NCBI GenBank assembly: GCA_021399435.1
Contig: JAJTUP010000043.1
Location: 186,001-250,000, forward strand
Direction: 5' to 3'
Length of the DNA: 64,000 bases
Origin: Diaporthe sp. PMI_573
Lineage: Eukaryota > Ascomycota > Sordariomycetes > Diaporthales > Diaporthaceae
Position numbers and translations under genes: made by a program
The notes under the pieces: model-generated
What the model was told of the DNA's origin: nothing
Databases searched by the model: none
The model's input: the letters and a program-made list of their open reading frames with translations, nothing else
Part shown: piece by piece, positions 11,035 to 22,419 of the stretch
Numbering within the stretch: the first letter of the stretch is position 1
How the letters are laid out: every line of letters starts with the position of its first letter

Positions 11035-11334
11035 TCAGACCCGTCGAGAGCTTGCGTCACAGCTAGCTATAAGTGTGGGGCCTAAACGCCAGAGGCCTGT
11101 ATGTAGACGATCTTTGAAACGTGCTTTCCTGTACCTTGACTGGCGAGGTTGACAACCCCTTGGGTAGGGCGTCGGCGGCCTCTTACCAACGCGTCTCGAC
11201 CTAGTCGGCTTTGAGAGGTGAAGGGGTGGAGGTCTACCGTTACGCCGCTTGTTTGGAGCCTCGGTCGGACTCTCATGGTTTGGTTCCCTAATGCTCAAGC
11301 AGAGGCATAACAGGGCGGCTGCAAGTAGCTTCAT
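11035..11334 (-). CDS. possible small secreted peptide, 99 aa
   Basis: The frame begins MKLLAAALLCLCLSIREP, a convincing signal-peptide pattern (basic n-region, hydrophobic core, small residues). The rest is Arg/Pro rich and contains only three further Cys, which is unlike most cysteine-rich effectors. There is no second line of support such as conservation or introns, and it lies against a truncated Helitron, so it may be a chance frame. Confidence 0.22.
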   Translation of the reverse strand: MKLLAAALLCLCLSIREPNHESPTEAPNKRRNGRPPPLHLSKPTRSRRVGKRPPTPYPRGCQPRQSRYRKARFKDRLHTGLWRLGPTLIASCDASSRRV

Positions 11335-11436
11335 AGTGCGTGGATGGGCTGGTCTTGATATTAACTTAGTATTATGAAATCCTACACTATGATTAGTTTC
11401 CGGAACAATACAGCACGCAGTACATTGATTTATTTT

Positions 11437-13578
11437 TTAAAAGAAATTCCTGCTGTAATTGTCTTCGAGGTTTTGCAACAAGTCTCTGATATCCTCCGGC
11501 AGAGCGGCCTGGCACACACTCAGCCACTTCTTTATCGGACTGATAAGGCCATTCGGATTGATTGTGAACCAAAGGACGGGGAGCCCGAAATGTATGATAG
11601 AGCTCTGAATCTTCTTCCGCATTTGTAGTCGTGCCTCCGCAGATAGAGGGAATGAGTATCCAAATGATGAAAGTTGCCTCATAAGCTCCTGGATATCCTT
11701 ATCCTTTGTCTGTTTGGTGCTCTCCATCTCCTTAGCCGCGACATTTAAACGTTCCGGTGTGAGAGACTGCCACAAGGTCTTGAAATGGCGGAACGAAGTT
11801 TTGGTCATTCGTTGCATGCTTACTCGTCTGTTGTTCGACTTGACAAGTGTGTTGAAGATGAGAAATTGAAAGATAGGGTGGCGAGAGAAACGTCCACCGT
11901 GGCGGAGCAGACAGATTTTCGCCCAGTACCGTAGGCTAAATCCGTCTTTCGAATGGCAGTCATCTCTAGAATTATCCTCATCTCGTGTTCTTAGCTCGGG
12001 TAACTTTCTAACCCTTGGTCCGCCAATGCCGTGTGGGAAAAGGGTTGGGAATGTCTTGGGCCAGAATTGGGGGTCGTTGCTATCGGCAAATTCATTTCCG
12101 CGGCGGACGTGTATGTATGGAGTTGCTGTCTGAGTGGCTCTGAGTTCTACTCTTGCGCGAGGCAAATCCCTAGTTGCATTATCTTCAGTTTGTTGGCTGT
12201 TGGTTATTGCTGAACTCCCGACTGCTGCACCTAGGGCATTTGCTGCAAATTGAAGCTGGTCAATATCGGTGCTTCTGAGGGAACCCTCGGTATCGAATAT
12301 TCCAGAGGAGTCACGTTCATAAGTTGTATCCGTCTCATCGACTGTTATACTGGCTGTCACCTGGGATGAGTCTGAGTCCCTTTGAGACTCCACGTCTCTC
12401 AGAATACCTATCCCCAGATCTTGTGGCATAATGTCACCGGTCTCAGTCGTGGCGCCGCGGTCCTCAGCCGTTGTGTAGTGAGCAGTGTTCATCTCCTCAT
12501 CTGCAGTAGGCTCTGCGTGATGTGCGCAGGCGCGAATTGCAGCAGTAACTCGTGTCTGTGTCCACCCGGAAAGCTCTTCGGTATCTATGACAATATGGCT
12601 GTATACAGGGTTGTTTGATTTGAGCCAGATCAGAGCTTTCTCGATTGCTAGTGGTCGGATTGTCGCATATGTGCTGAGGTCCTTGTCTGACGGTTCTTGT
12701 TTGCCGCTCCAAGTGATGAGGAAATTTTCAAGGGTGGATTGTAAGGTTCGCGGTAGCACATTGGTCGTCAAGTCGTCAATATTACTAGGAAAGACACAGA
12801 TATGACCCTTAATATGTTTCCTGTACTTTGTACCCACCCACTGTAGATCCATACGTAGCTTTGTTATGAATCCGAATGGTGTGTTGATACTAATGGCCCT
12901 CTCTTCAAGTGGTGTCAGATCCATCAGCTCCTGGGGGTATCGATGTATGCAGCGGAGATGTGGCTGGAGGAAAGATGCACGTCTTGCAAGTTTTGCATAT
13001 CCTTGTTCGTTCATTTGTCGAGGACTCATTGCTGTATGGCACATCTTGCAAGTCGGAACGGATGATGACGGGTCGCTCTCAAGGTGTTCAGTTGTAAAGC
13101 ACTGATTGCACTCTATGAGAACCTGTATCTGATTTTGAGCCTCCTGCGTGAGATTCTCGTAGTATTTATTCCACGGCCACGGGCTCTCAGACAACTCTTC
13201 CTTGCGGCACATCACTTGACACCAGTAGCAGAACGTTTGCACCCTGGCTGTCAGTTCTAGTCCTCTGATGATGTCGGTGTTCTTCTCGTAGCAAAGCTTC
13301 GCTGCCTCTACCTGTGTGGGTTTTGAGATTGGGGAGAAGCAACCAAAATCAGCGGAGTCCAGCTGCTTCTCGGCAAAACTCATGTGTAAAGACTGGCTGG
13401 CTGTTTGAAAAAGGTCTGATCTCTCGGTATCTGTCGCATCTGGTTTCCTTGGTGGTCGAGCACGTACTGGAGAAGCAGTATCATGCAAATCTCTCTTTCG
13501 TTTGCTTTTTGAGCCACGCGGACGGCCTCGAGTCTCATAGTTAGATGGATCATAATCTGAATCCGAATTCGGCGCCAT
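11437..13578 (-). pseudogene. Helitron helicase-like protein, N-terminal part only
   Basis: Starting at ATG 13578, about 713 residues are open. A basic N-terminus (GRPRGSKSKRKRD) is followed by a Cys-rich zinc-ribbon-like region (CYWCQVMC about residue 127, then CNQC and CKMCHTAM). Further on come the segment NDPQFWPKTFPTLFPHGIGG, typical of the region before the Rep domain in Helitron helicases, and GLPVLWFTINPNGLISP, the start of the helitron-like domain. The frame ends 35 residues later, so the HUH/Tyr motifs and the PIF1 helicase domain, together about 1000 residues, are missing. It cannot support transposition. The open frame despite truncation suggests a fairly recent loss. A Rep fragment of a comparable element lies at 399-638. 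Confidence 0.8.
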
Positions 13579-13917
13579 GATCACTAGCAAGTTTAAGGTT
13601 GATGATATGTACACTCAAGATTGATTACGATCTTTCAGATTTGAAGACTAGTTTATCTTCTCGTCCCGCTGTGCTCGGCTATAGGTTCCGCACAGTGTGG
13701 CTACGTAGTGTTTCCGATTAGCCTTTTATTTGGCTCTATATACCTGGACCGCTATTCTTAGCATCAATTTTCTGTTGTCAAGATGATCCCTAAATCCGCG
13801 GCTACGTGCAATATATGTTTGATATGTACTGCGTTCTCTATTTGAGCCTAATCTTATATACGATTCTAAACTTTGTTGTTGGACTGTTAGTTATGTATTT
13901 CTATTGCGTCGCCGGTG

Positions 13918-14095
13918 CGCAGAGCACGAAACATCCTTTGTAAGAGCATGTATTGAGAATCCCTCTTCTATTTGCTCAGTACCATCCGTTCTGATTGTGC
14001 TCGGCATGTATTGGTTGGCTTGATTTCCTGCTGCATAGGGATGTGAGTATCATGTGGTCGCTGCGGCACAGAGCACGAAACATCGTAGGTAAGAG
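13918..14095 (+). repeat. direct repeat pair of about 29 bp
   Basis: The motif CAGAGCACGAAACATC with a GTAAGAG tail occurs at 13918-13947 and again at 14067-14095. The pair lies between the Helitron protein start and the unrecognised gene at 14293. It may be a remnant of element ends. Confidence 0.6.
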
Positions 14096-14292
14096 AGTTG
14101 AGGTTATTTTGAAAACCTTAATTCTTTGTACGATATCGCTTGACTCTGGCTCCCATCCTTGCAATAAGGTCCGTGTTTCTACTTTATTTGGATCAACCCC
14201 ATCCTCATGGACTTCTCCGGATTCATTCCAATTTCCGGCCCAATCTTTTGCAATACTGCATGCTGCATCATATCCCCCGAAATTTTTAACCC

Positions 14293-15992
14293 ATGGCTGT
14301 TGGTTCTGCCAATAGTCCCTTCAGCGTCGATGATGACGCCGTGTCTGTTGTCAGTACTGGTACTTTCGTTTATGAAGACCCGTGGGAGGCCGCAGACTCT
14401 GACGCGGGGGATACCGATGCCTACACCAACAACGAAGGAACCATTCGTATGCCGGAACGAACTGCCGCCAAAATCCCAGTGCTTTCGGGCTCCGATACGG
14501 TTGAATCTCGAAAGAGCTACGGACTCCGCATGATTATACCCACTCGCATTGGTAGGGTAGATGATCTTTGGAATACCAACAAGGTTCTTTTCACACAGAC
14601 AAGGCACCTGCGGCTGGGGTTTCCCTTCAGGCCCAACAATGTTCAGGGCGAAGAACGCGAGATCTTGCTTAACGATGGCTCGAGTTGGGACATTGATGTC
14701 ATCGCTCCAGTCTATGCCCCTGATTGTACTATGGATATGGCAAAGCCTTTCACGTGGAACGTTGAAGGCTGCTTTCACCCCAACTGGGTCACATGGAAGC
14801 GCCAGGTGACTGATGATTCTTTTCGCATCTCCGCTGGTCAGACCCGTTCGTCCACCGCAGTTGCTCAATTTTTCATCCCTGTGAATGGCGGTCTTCAAAA
14901 GTTGGTCCTCAACTATCGACGCTTGGCCCGAGCTCTATGTGCTGACATTTTTCGCACAGAGCCGGACGAACCTTCGACAAGAGCCTCGAGCTACCCACCC
15001 ATCCTATGACCGTCCATGGTTTCGGTATCTGCGATCCGAACAAGTATGCCTGGAAAGATGTTGGTGTCCTACCATCTTGGCTGGATATATCGGAAAGGAA
15101 CAATGCGATGGGGTTTTTGAGAATGAGCACGCGTTTCAACATGAATCCGCCCGCACAAGGAGATGGGTCAAAGGTCCCACCAAGTGGTGATTATCCCTTC
15201 TACGTCCTTCTCTACTGGCCTCGTGTGGAGACTTTCCTCCGTGAAACGAGGTGGGGCAGAGCGATCAAAAGAGGAGGCTTCCTCCAAACAGAGGGTCGCG
15301 TGGTTCATTTCATCGGGAAGATGATTGGTCTTCTCAAGACATCGCTGCTTCGGGATGTTCCCTCTGGCGTGTATATCCCGGTCATCGTCCCTACTGATTT
15401 GAACAGAGACGGGCCTTCTGGATCCGGTATTGGCGGCAGTCCCTTCCGCGATATGAAGACGAGGACGACCCCTAAGAAGAATACCAGGAACACTGAAGGC
15501 GATGTTGCCGGTGGAGCTAAACAGGGACCGTCTCCCTCTGTATCATCTCCATCCGCTGCGAGGGCTAGTCGAGTCCAGGAGGGTAGCTCCAGTGCACAGA
15601 AGCCGCGGAAGAGAAGATTGGACCCCTCGTTTGGCACTGAGTTGGGTGCGTCTTCTAGTGGTTCAAAGGCGGTTGGTCAGGCTGGAAATCCGACACTGAC
15701 CGACGTCGCTGATCCTGATGCTGCTTTGCAATCGAGCATTGCAGGAGATGGGCGCTCTGGAGGAGAGGGTTCACCGGATCACTTCTATGAAGCTCCTTTA
15801 CCATCCCAATCTCATGGTATCGCGGATGGCACCGAGGGAAATTCCAGTGGTATAACCGGTGGTGCTGGTGGTGAGGACGCGATCCAGCCAACTGGGGAAC
15901 CCGAGACGCGGAGTCAGAAGAGGGCGAGGCGCGGAAAAGAGCCTGTATCTGAAAGGTCTTCTGGGAGAAAGCGTACTGGTGCGCGGCGTTAG
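14293..15992 (+). pseudogene. unrecognised gene of about 565 aa split by a one-base frameshift
   Basis: Two plus-strand frames meet here. The first (14293-15009, 239 codons with stop) is well-formed through VLNYRRLARALCADIF at about 14950. The second is open from about 14950 and continues HRAGRTFDKSLELPTHP into the ATG at 15006 and on to 15992. Adding one T to the T5 run near 14952 joins the two smoothly. The joined protein would have an ordered N-terminal two thirds with aromatic-rich segments (GYPF-type DYPFYVLLYWPRVETFL) and a disordered C-terminal third ending in basic clusters (RSQKRARRGKEP, SGRKRTGARR) that look like nuclear localisation signals. I do not recognise the family. It may be a real gene with a sequencing error in the T run, or a young pseudogene. 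Confidence 0.5.
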
Positions 15993-16020
15993 TTGAGGAA
16001 TAGTGGTCAGTGGTTCCAAA

Positions 16021-19000
16021 ATCAAAAGTTCAAAGCTTTCTTAAATATAAACCCGGCTTCAACTTGCCCCAGAAACAACGTCATTAAATTACAAGTACAC
16101 CAGTTCCTTCGTAAAAGAAAAGAGTGAAGTTCACTATATGCCACAGTATCTGTTTGTCAGAGAAGTGTTTGACTCGTCACGCTCAAGAACTCCTTGTCCA
16201 GCTTCGGCGCGGCAGTCCCTGCGGCCAATTCGGACTTCGTCACGAGAGAGCCCTCCTCACGAAGATCTCGTCATGGCGAAGAAAGAGGAGCTCAGCTTTG
16301 GAAAGAACTCAGATTAGGTCACGTACCAATTGTAATTTAAGAACGAGACGGGCACGGTCTCTGAGAGGTTCTCGGTCATGTCAGTTTATCCGGACCAGTG
16401 TACATAGGGTGTAGTTCATCGCATGGCTTTGTAGATATATACCAAAGCTAAGCCCGAAAAATCATAGTCTAAGGCCCAATTGTGATATCTTTATAAGGAA
16501 CTCGTCATCAACAGCACCACTGTGCCGGTACTATTGCCCGTGCTGGTGTTCTACTCTCAAATAATAATTCCCGGCTCAGCACAGCCTGCTATCACCGTGA
16601 TCGTGAAAACAACCCGATTCGGTGCCAACTCTTTGAAGAAGACACTCGGCTCATCACGATCAGGAGGCCAATTCTTGGTAGTAACACAGCGAATTCCTTG
16701 GCGTCAGCGTCGCCGTGACCATGTTTGCGAGCCGCCACGGCGAAGACCTCGTCGTCAGCGTCGCCGTGACCATGTTTGGGAGGCACCACGGCGAAGTTCT
16801 CGTCGTCAGAACACGTCCCGCCGAAGAAGAGAAATCTCGGGCCAACGGAAGAACAAAGAAGAAGCGTCCCGCCCGAAAAAGAAGCGGGTCAGCTTTGGAA
16901 GAAGCTCAGATTATATTTGATTTAAGCATGAGGCGAGCTCCGCTCTCGGAGAGGGGATCCTTCTTGATGTTCTTTTCAGATTTCTTTCATCAACGCAACT
17001 GCCGGCTAGACCACGTGACGCACTTGCGCCTTTCCATAAACAGAAAGACGTTCCCCATAAAGGGGGTCACGTGACCTCGTCACACCCAGCCAGCTTACGC
17101 AATACCATATCTAAAAGAATGGCTCTTGTGAGCTTCGAAGAAGCTATCCACACAATATCTCTAAGTGGGTTTTCTGAAATTAAAAATATGAAATAAGCTG
17201 TTGGTTGGACTTCCGTACGTACGTACGACGGTACGGCTAAGTTCCTAAAACGTTCTGAGGGTATCCCACGACCACTAGTTGTCGCCTCTTGGAAAGGGTT
17301 CTGCAGGCGGCAGATGATTCAAGGTATGGGCCACTCAAATTTAGTTTATACAGAGATAGAACAATATTTACAGGGGATGAGAGCACCCAGCAGTGACTTC
17401 AGGTAGCCCACTCATATCTTCATGCCGTCGGTACTTCGATATCCGGAACAGAATATTCTAAGAGATACAATTATTGTGGAAAAGGTAGCTAGGGGTTGAT
17501 TAGTTCCTGCCACGCCGACTAAGAAGCACTTAATCCGGCCGTATTTCTCTCGCATGCTCAGCGAGTCCTCCGCCCTGCGTCTAATCCGAGCTCTTACTCC
17601 CAGGTCATTATTAGGAAACGGAGCAGTGGCCGTAACTAGAATGTGCTCAGGTTAACAAGATCCCCTGGATGGAAATGTTCTTGATAAAGCCTTTAGTTAG
17701 ACTTTTCTTTTCTCTTGTTTGCCTCTTTATTTTTAACTTCAATCTGGTCGCATACTTAAACTTGGGCAAATATTCTTAGTGTTCAAGAACATTTTCCGAC
17801 TTTTTGTCTCGGGTTCCATCTTAGTTACTTTAGCATCATTCTATGTCTCGCCTCGTTTAGCCTCAATTATATCAGTCCTTAAGGGCTTCGCTCCTCGAAC
17901 GTACTGCTCTGCTTCCTCTTCTGGAGACCTCACAGTCTCAGAGGGCTCTCCGATTGCTCAAAATTAGAGAGGCCTGGTGCAGCAGCTATACTTGTGAGGC
18001 CGAAGCACACAGTTTTTTTAATCGCTGAAATCCCCTCCTCTGCACACCAATAATTATGCCATATTCTCTAGACTACGACACCTATTAATACTAACCTTTC
18101 CGGTCAAAATTTCCAGCTGAGATTACCTTCTTCCGAGGCCATGACAGCCGCACCTTCGACTTGCTTACCGCCCTGGCCGGAGCTTCACTTGACGCCGACG
18201 CCTGAGAAACACTTGGTTTAGCCTCATTTGTCTTCCTCGGTCGCAGAGGCCTTTGCTCTACAGCGATATCGTCTTTTTCGGGGGGCGCCTTTCTTTCCAC
18301 CTCAAATCCTCGACTGCAAAATCTTCTTTTCAAGTTCTGCTAATTCCTTCTTTGTTACAGATACTGTAGTAGCGGGGTACTGTACTGTAATGTAATGCAT
18401 AACTTCAAATACTTTAATTTATATGGATCAGTGGTGCAGCGCAGAGGTATTAAAACAAGTAGGACCTAACAGAGCTAGAACTGCCCATTGACCAAGTGGC
18501 CCAGGGTTGTAAGGGCGTGGCTTGAAGGTGATCTTCCAAAATCTAATTGGAGCCAAGACACCTCGGGCTGTGAGCCACATGTGACGCACGGTGCGGGGAA
18601 CTGAGGATACAGTGGGAGCCAATACCGTAAGGAAGGCTAACAACTGTCCAAGAGTTTTTGTTTCCTCCGTCTGCTCCGTTTTCGATGGCATTGAGGAAAG
18701 AGCGCAGGATACGATTCGCAGCGTCTTTATTATACTCCATAGGTTCTAGGTGGAATGTTGCCTGAACACCCATATTCTCCTACTACTTTTAAAGCTTAGT
18801 CTCCTTATTTTAGGTGGTTAGAATTTGTTTTACTGCACCTTTTCTCAAATAGTAGAGTTATAGTAATACGGCTAATTGATGCGATTTGGAGATCACAATC
18901 CCTACTAATGAATCTAGGCAGTCCGCGGTCTTATAATGTTCTTGTTTCTCATTAATAGTTACTCTAATAGCGTATATGGATATTATATTATTATAAAGTA

Positions 19001-19696
19001 CCATTGTGTTTCTCTGAACGATTGAAAGCACGGAAGAATCTTGTGTCCGCTTATACCCAACTTAAGTTTTCCAAAAATACCCGCTGAAAATACTAGTTTT
19101 CGTTAATAAATCGGGGCTTAGTGGATAGGTTGCGAGGCTTGGATAGAGGTACTAGTTATTTGATTTATTCCAACCTCTAAGTTTATTAGTACTCTGCATG
19201 TTGCAAGCTTCTTTCTCAGTATACATTGGACTTTCGATCAGCAAAAGGAGCACTTATTAATACTCGCCAACAGCTCGCCTGTCTTGGGGTAAGATAACGA
19301 TTTGAACGCACAAGTAATGCTTGAATGCCTTCGCAATGAACTCAAGCCCTTCAAAAACACCACAGAGCCAACGAAAGACGGGGATCTCCCAACTGGTCAC
19401 GACGATACCGTATAATGATGCCAGCTATGAGGCTACACTCTATACAGTACACGCCGATCGAAACATAAAATATACGAGCTCTAACAAGTATTGTACTATA
19501 AACCTTTATTCTTTCAGGAATTAATTATCAGCCTTCACATGTACTAATTATAATTTTAATGTTTACGCCACATAAGTACCGTGGATTTGGGAAGTACAAG
19601 TACTGCATATACATTGCGTCAGGTCCCAATCTACAGGCAGAAATCAGAATTACATGAGGATAGCCATGGTGGAACTGGTTTTCCCTCTATTGTTCC
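16021..19696. other. repeat-rich stretch without a supported gene
   Basis: Two related copies of about 150 bp lie at roughly 16250-16400 and 16830-16980 (shared GTCAGCTTTGGAA-AGCTCAGATTA core). A 51-bp tandem pair lies at 16703-16804. A CGTACG-rich palindrome is at 17214-17227. The minus-strand frame 18091-18333 encodes a basic peptide (EQRPLRPRKTNEAKP) that might be a transposon remnant, but it is too short to assign. The rest is AT-rich with no motif seen. Confidence 0.45.
16703..16804 (+). repeat. 51-bp tandem duplication, two units
   Basis: Each unit begins GTCAGCGTCGCCGTGACC and ends with a CACGGCGAAG..CTCGTC segment. The period of 51 is a multiple of three, so all frames stay open across it, which explains the spurious ORFs here. 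Confidence 0.75.
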
Positions 19697-19909
19697 TAAC
19701 CGATATGTACAATCCTGTAAGCATTAATTAAGGGTGGAGGAGCAGAGGAGGGTGGGGCTAATGTTCGAACTTCTGGTCTTTTTGTGTCGCGGGCTTGTCC
19801 CGCCACGCCGCTGAGGCTCAACACACTCCGCCCAGGCGCCTACTGCATGACTTGCGTTTCGATCTGGTCATGTGAAGGTAACCATTACACTCGAGCCTGA
19901 ACTGAGAAC
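19697..19909 (+). repeat. diverged repeat, copy B (less mutated)
   Basis: It is inverted relative to 4171-4379. This copy keeps more C and G, including CpG, and extends with a GC-richer insertion (GTCGCGGGCTTGTCCCGCC, about 19786-19804) where copy A has a different sequence. It ends 12 bp before an ankyrin-coding fragment. Confidence 0.7.
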
Positions 19910-19920
19910 CAGATATATTC

Positions 19921-20029
19921 GAGGTGGTCAGGCTGCTGCTTGAGAGAGGGGCTGACCTTGCTGTCCCAGACAAGGACGGATGGACACCACTGTATTCTGC
20001 ATCAGTGAAAGGCCATTTAGACAGCCGCG
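19921..20029 (+). pseudogene. single ankyrin-repeat fragment
   Basis: The plus-strand frame reads EVVRLLLERGADLAVPDK then DGWTPLYSASVKGHL, one full ankyrin repeat (VxLLLExGAD, then DxxGxTPLxxAxxxGHL). No second repeat is found in frame on either side, and upstream sequence is the repeat copy B. It is a fragment of a larger ankyrin protein, of the type often joined to NACHT or other STAND domains in fungi. The frame goes on into 20039-20287 without ankyrin features. Confidence 0.75.
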
Positions 20030-20389
20030 GATGAAGTCATGGAATGGCCAAGTCTACAAGCTGTCCGGAATGCCCACCAAGGAGCAGGCAATAACCGTGC
20101 CCGCGATCTGTTGCTCCGCCATGCGGGAGAATGCAGCGACACGTTACATTCCATCGAGAAATCGATGCCAAATCTTAAAGCCCAGATGCCACACGGTTGC
20201 CGAGGTACAAAACGGGCCAAGAAGTTGCAAAAGAGGGCCAGGAAGGAGTTGAAGGCCTTGTCTAAGGATAAATGGCCGGAGATATAGCCTGAAAACAACA
20301 CTCTGTCTTCTACCATAGCTTATCTAGAATTCATCAGCGCGGTACTCTTCACAACGAGAACGTTAATGCGGAATTTAGGGAATATAATC

Positions 20390-20590
20390 CAGGCGTAGGG
20401 CCTCATTATAGAGGCCAATGGATAATTTATAAGATTTATTATAAAAATATCTATAAAATATTTTATAAGCATAATAACTTTAAAAAAAAACTCTAAACTT
20501 AGAAGTCTTAATAATGCTAAGGATTACATGTATAATATTAATAAATCTTAACAGAGCTTATTCTTTTAAATATTGAAAACGGGCCGCACA
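20390..20590. other. very AT-rich block
   Basis: TTATAA, AAAATATT and similar words dominate. No gene is seen. This is the most extreme AT-rich segment of the window and is consistent with RIP of an old repeat. Confidence 0.6.
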
Positions 20591-20652
20591 CCACATGTGG
20601 AAGCCAGTTCTGCCACAGCCATCGTGAGAGGAGGGTACGGGAAGGGTCTAAA

Positions 20653-20946
20653 TTAAAGCGCCAAATGATATCCAAGAAGTGCACGGCTTTGGAACTCAGC
20701 ATATTCTCTATCTTCCGGGTAGACCTCAGCTCTGTGAAAGAAAGCTGGGGAGATAGTATTGAGTACCCATTTCCCGTCTTTGTGGAAGACCCAAGTCAGT
20801 TCCTTTGACCCGTGTTGAAAGATAAGAGATGACCTGAAATAGATCCGGCTCCTGGCTCCTGTGGTTGGCCTGGATCCTGCGGCTCGAGTAAAAGGGTTGA
20901 CACCAAAGTCTACGCATGGCCCCAGACTAGAGGTCGGGGATGCCAT
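20653..20946 (-). CDS. hypothetical protein, 97 aa
   Basis: The frame starts at an ATG at 20946 and reads a mixed, ordered-looking sequence with WVFHKDGKWVLNTISPAFFH and AEVYPEDREYAEFQ. A purine-rich, regular composition without low complexity supports coding, but no family is recognised and no intron is evident. It may be a small gene or the end of a larger broken one. Confidence 0.3.
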   Translation of the reverse strand: MASPTSSLGPCVDFGVNPFTRAAGSRPTTGARSRIYFRSSLIFQHGSKELTWVFHKDGKWVLNTISPAFFHRAEVYPEDREYAEFQSRALLGYHLAL

Positions 20947-21579
20947 TATCGCTTCGTGTCCATATAACGAAATTCAGTAGTTTATTTCACCTCTAGTCGT
21001 AAATCTGCTGTAATTTGGAGGGCGTTGGTAAAAATTTTATTAGTGCATAAGATGTTTATGAGACCTTTCAATGTAGGTTATAGGATCAAAGTGACCGCCT
21101 CTCCAGGATGGTCCGGGTGGCTGCTTTTATAAAGATGCCGCCGCAGAAGGACTGCTGTGCGCCTTGGATTAGGTCGGGGTCGTTTTTGGGGAAGTTTATA
21201 ATAGGATAGCTTGTGCCGCTGCGGCTTTGGCGCCGATAGAATAAAAATAAGTAGAGTCGCGAGCATAGAGTGGAAGTCGGAATAGGCTTCACTACTTTTA
21301 AATTGAATTGGATTTCGAAATTCCCAGAATTGGTCCTGAAGGACAGTCAGCCTCAAAAAATTTACAGGTAGGACGTTGACACGTGTTCCAATTCGAGCTT
21401 TCTTGTGACTTGCTGCAAACAGCAGGGTGGTAACCATGTGTGGTGACAAAGCATGGCTCGGCTCGGCCCGCAACAATCAAAGAGCATGGGCGGCGGGAAC
21501 CAGCAGCTTCCGGACAACCAAAAGACGCTACCGAAACCTTAAAACGTACATGTGCATCGTTGGGCTAGCCAAGACTAAG

Positions 21580-22398
21580 CTACTGTCCCCCTTCAAACTC
21601 CACAATCCGTGCACGGCTTATGTCCGCCTCCTTCTCCCAGGAATTATCACCACCCGGGCCTTTCCATTCCACAAGGTATTCAATCCTCCCATGTCGGGCT
21701 CTCTTCCCCAGTAACCGCTCAATCGCAAAGTGGTTCCCTTCATAACTCGCCTCGAACTCGTCCACCAGCTCAGCGCCTATGTCTCTCCGCTTCTCCCATG
21801 TGCTATCCTTGTCGTGAAAGCCTTTCCACTTCACGAGGTACCAAGTCGTCCCACCTCGAGTCCATTTGCCGAGCAGCATGTCAACTTCCCATACGTTTCC
21901 CTCGGCATCTATCGGGATCGGCTGGCTTGCTGCTTTGCTGCCGGGGGCCGAACCGGTCATTGTTGTTTTCTTGTGTCCAGTCTCGGAGCCGAGTGCCTGG
22001 GAAGTGCCGTCGGATAGAGAGGACAGAGAGGACAGAGAGGTATCAGTGATGGAACATGAATCCCAAACACTGCTTCCTTGGCTCCCGGAGCATGAACAGG
22101 AACTGCTGGGTGGTATTGGCGTCCGTCTTGTGAAATCCTGTCCGTAGCTTGGCACAGGCATCTCAGGTGCCGGCTCAGGACTCCGAAGTTCGTACGGCGG
22201 TAGGTGATGGGTAGCGAATTGACTCCATGGCGGCAAGGTCTTCACCTCCGTGAATGGGTAAAAAAAAGAAGAATTGCTCGGAGTATGGAAGGGGGGCGAC
22301 CAAGACATCGGCTCGAGGTATGGTTGAAATGCATATGGAGAACTTTCGAGACTCTGTACTGGTAGAGGTACCTCGACAGGGAGAAACGAAGCGCCCAT
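21580..22398 (-). CDS. protein with two C-terminal chromodomains
   Basis: From ATG 22398 the frame gives about 272 residues (the open frame reaches 22419 without an earlier ATG, so an upstream exon is possible). The first 150 residues are Pro/Ser-rich and disordered. Chromodomain 1 (about residues 165-220) has VWEVDMLLGKW, WYLVKWKGFHDKDSTWE. Chromodomain 2 (about 222-272) has FAIERLLGKR, EYLVEWKGPGGDNSWE. In HP1-type domains the methyl-lysine cage uses an aromatic at the first strand, the Trp of KWKG and the aromatic three residues later. Domain 1 keeps all three (W, W, F), whereas domain 2 has Pro at the last position. A role in chromatin binding, perhaps to methylated H3, is inference. The stop follows domain 2 directly. 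No transposon integrase precedes it, so it is probably a host gene. Confidence 0.8.
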   Translation of the reverse strand: MGASFLPVEVPLPVQSLESSPYAFQPYLEPMSWSPPFHTPSNSSFFYPFTEVKTLPPWSQFATHHLPPYELRSPEPAPEMPVPSYGQDFTRRTPIPPSSSCSCSGSQGSSVWDSCSITDTSLSSLSSLSDGTSQALGSETGHKKTTMTGSAPGSKAASQPIPIDAEGNVWEVDMLLGKWTRGGTTWYLVKWKGFHDKDSTWEKRRDIGAELVDEFEASYEGNHFAIERLLGKRARHGRIEYLVEWKGPGGDNSWEKEADISRARIVEFEGGQ

Positions 22399-22419
22399 AG
22401 TACCTATGGGCTCCGTCAA

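Noticed and set aside
14179..14898. 239-codon minus ORF
   Set aside because: Antisense to the unrecognised plus-strand gene, whose two frames join sensibly and have ordered segments and basic clusters.
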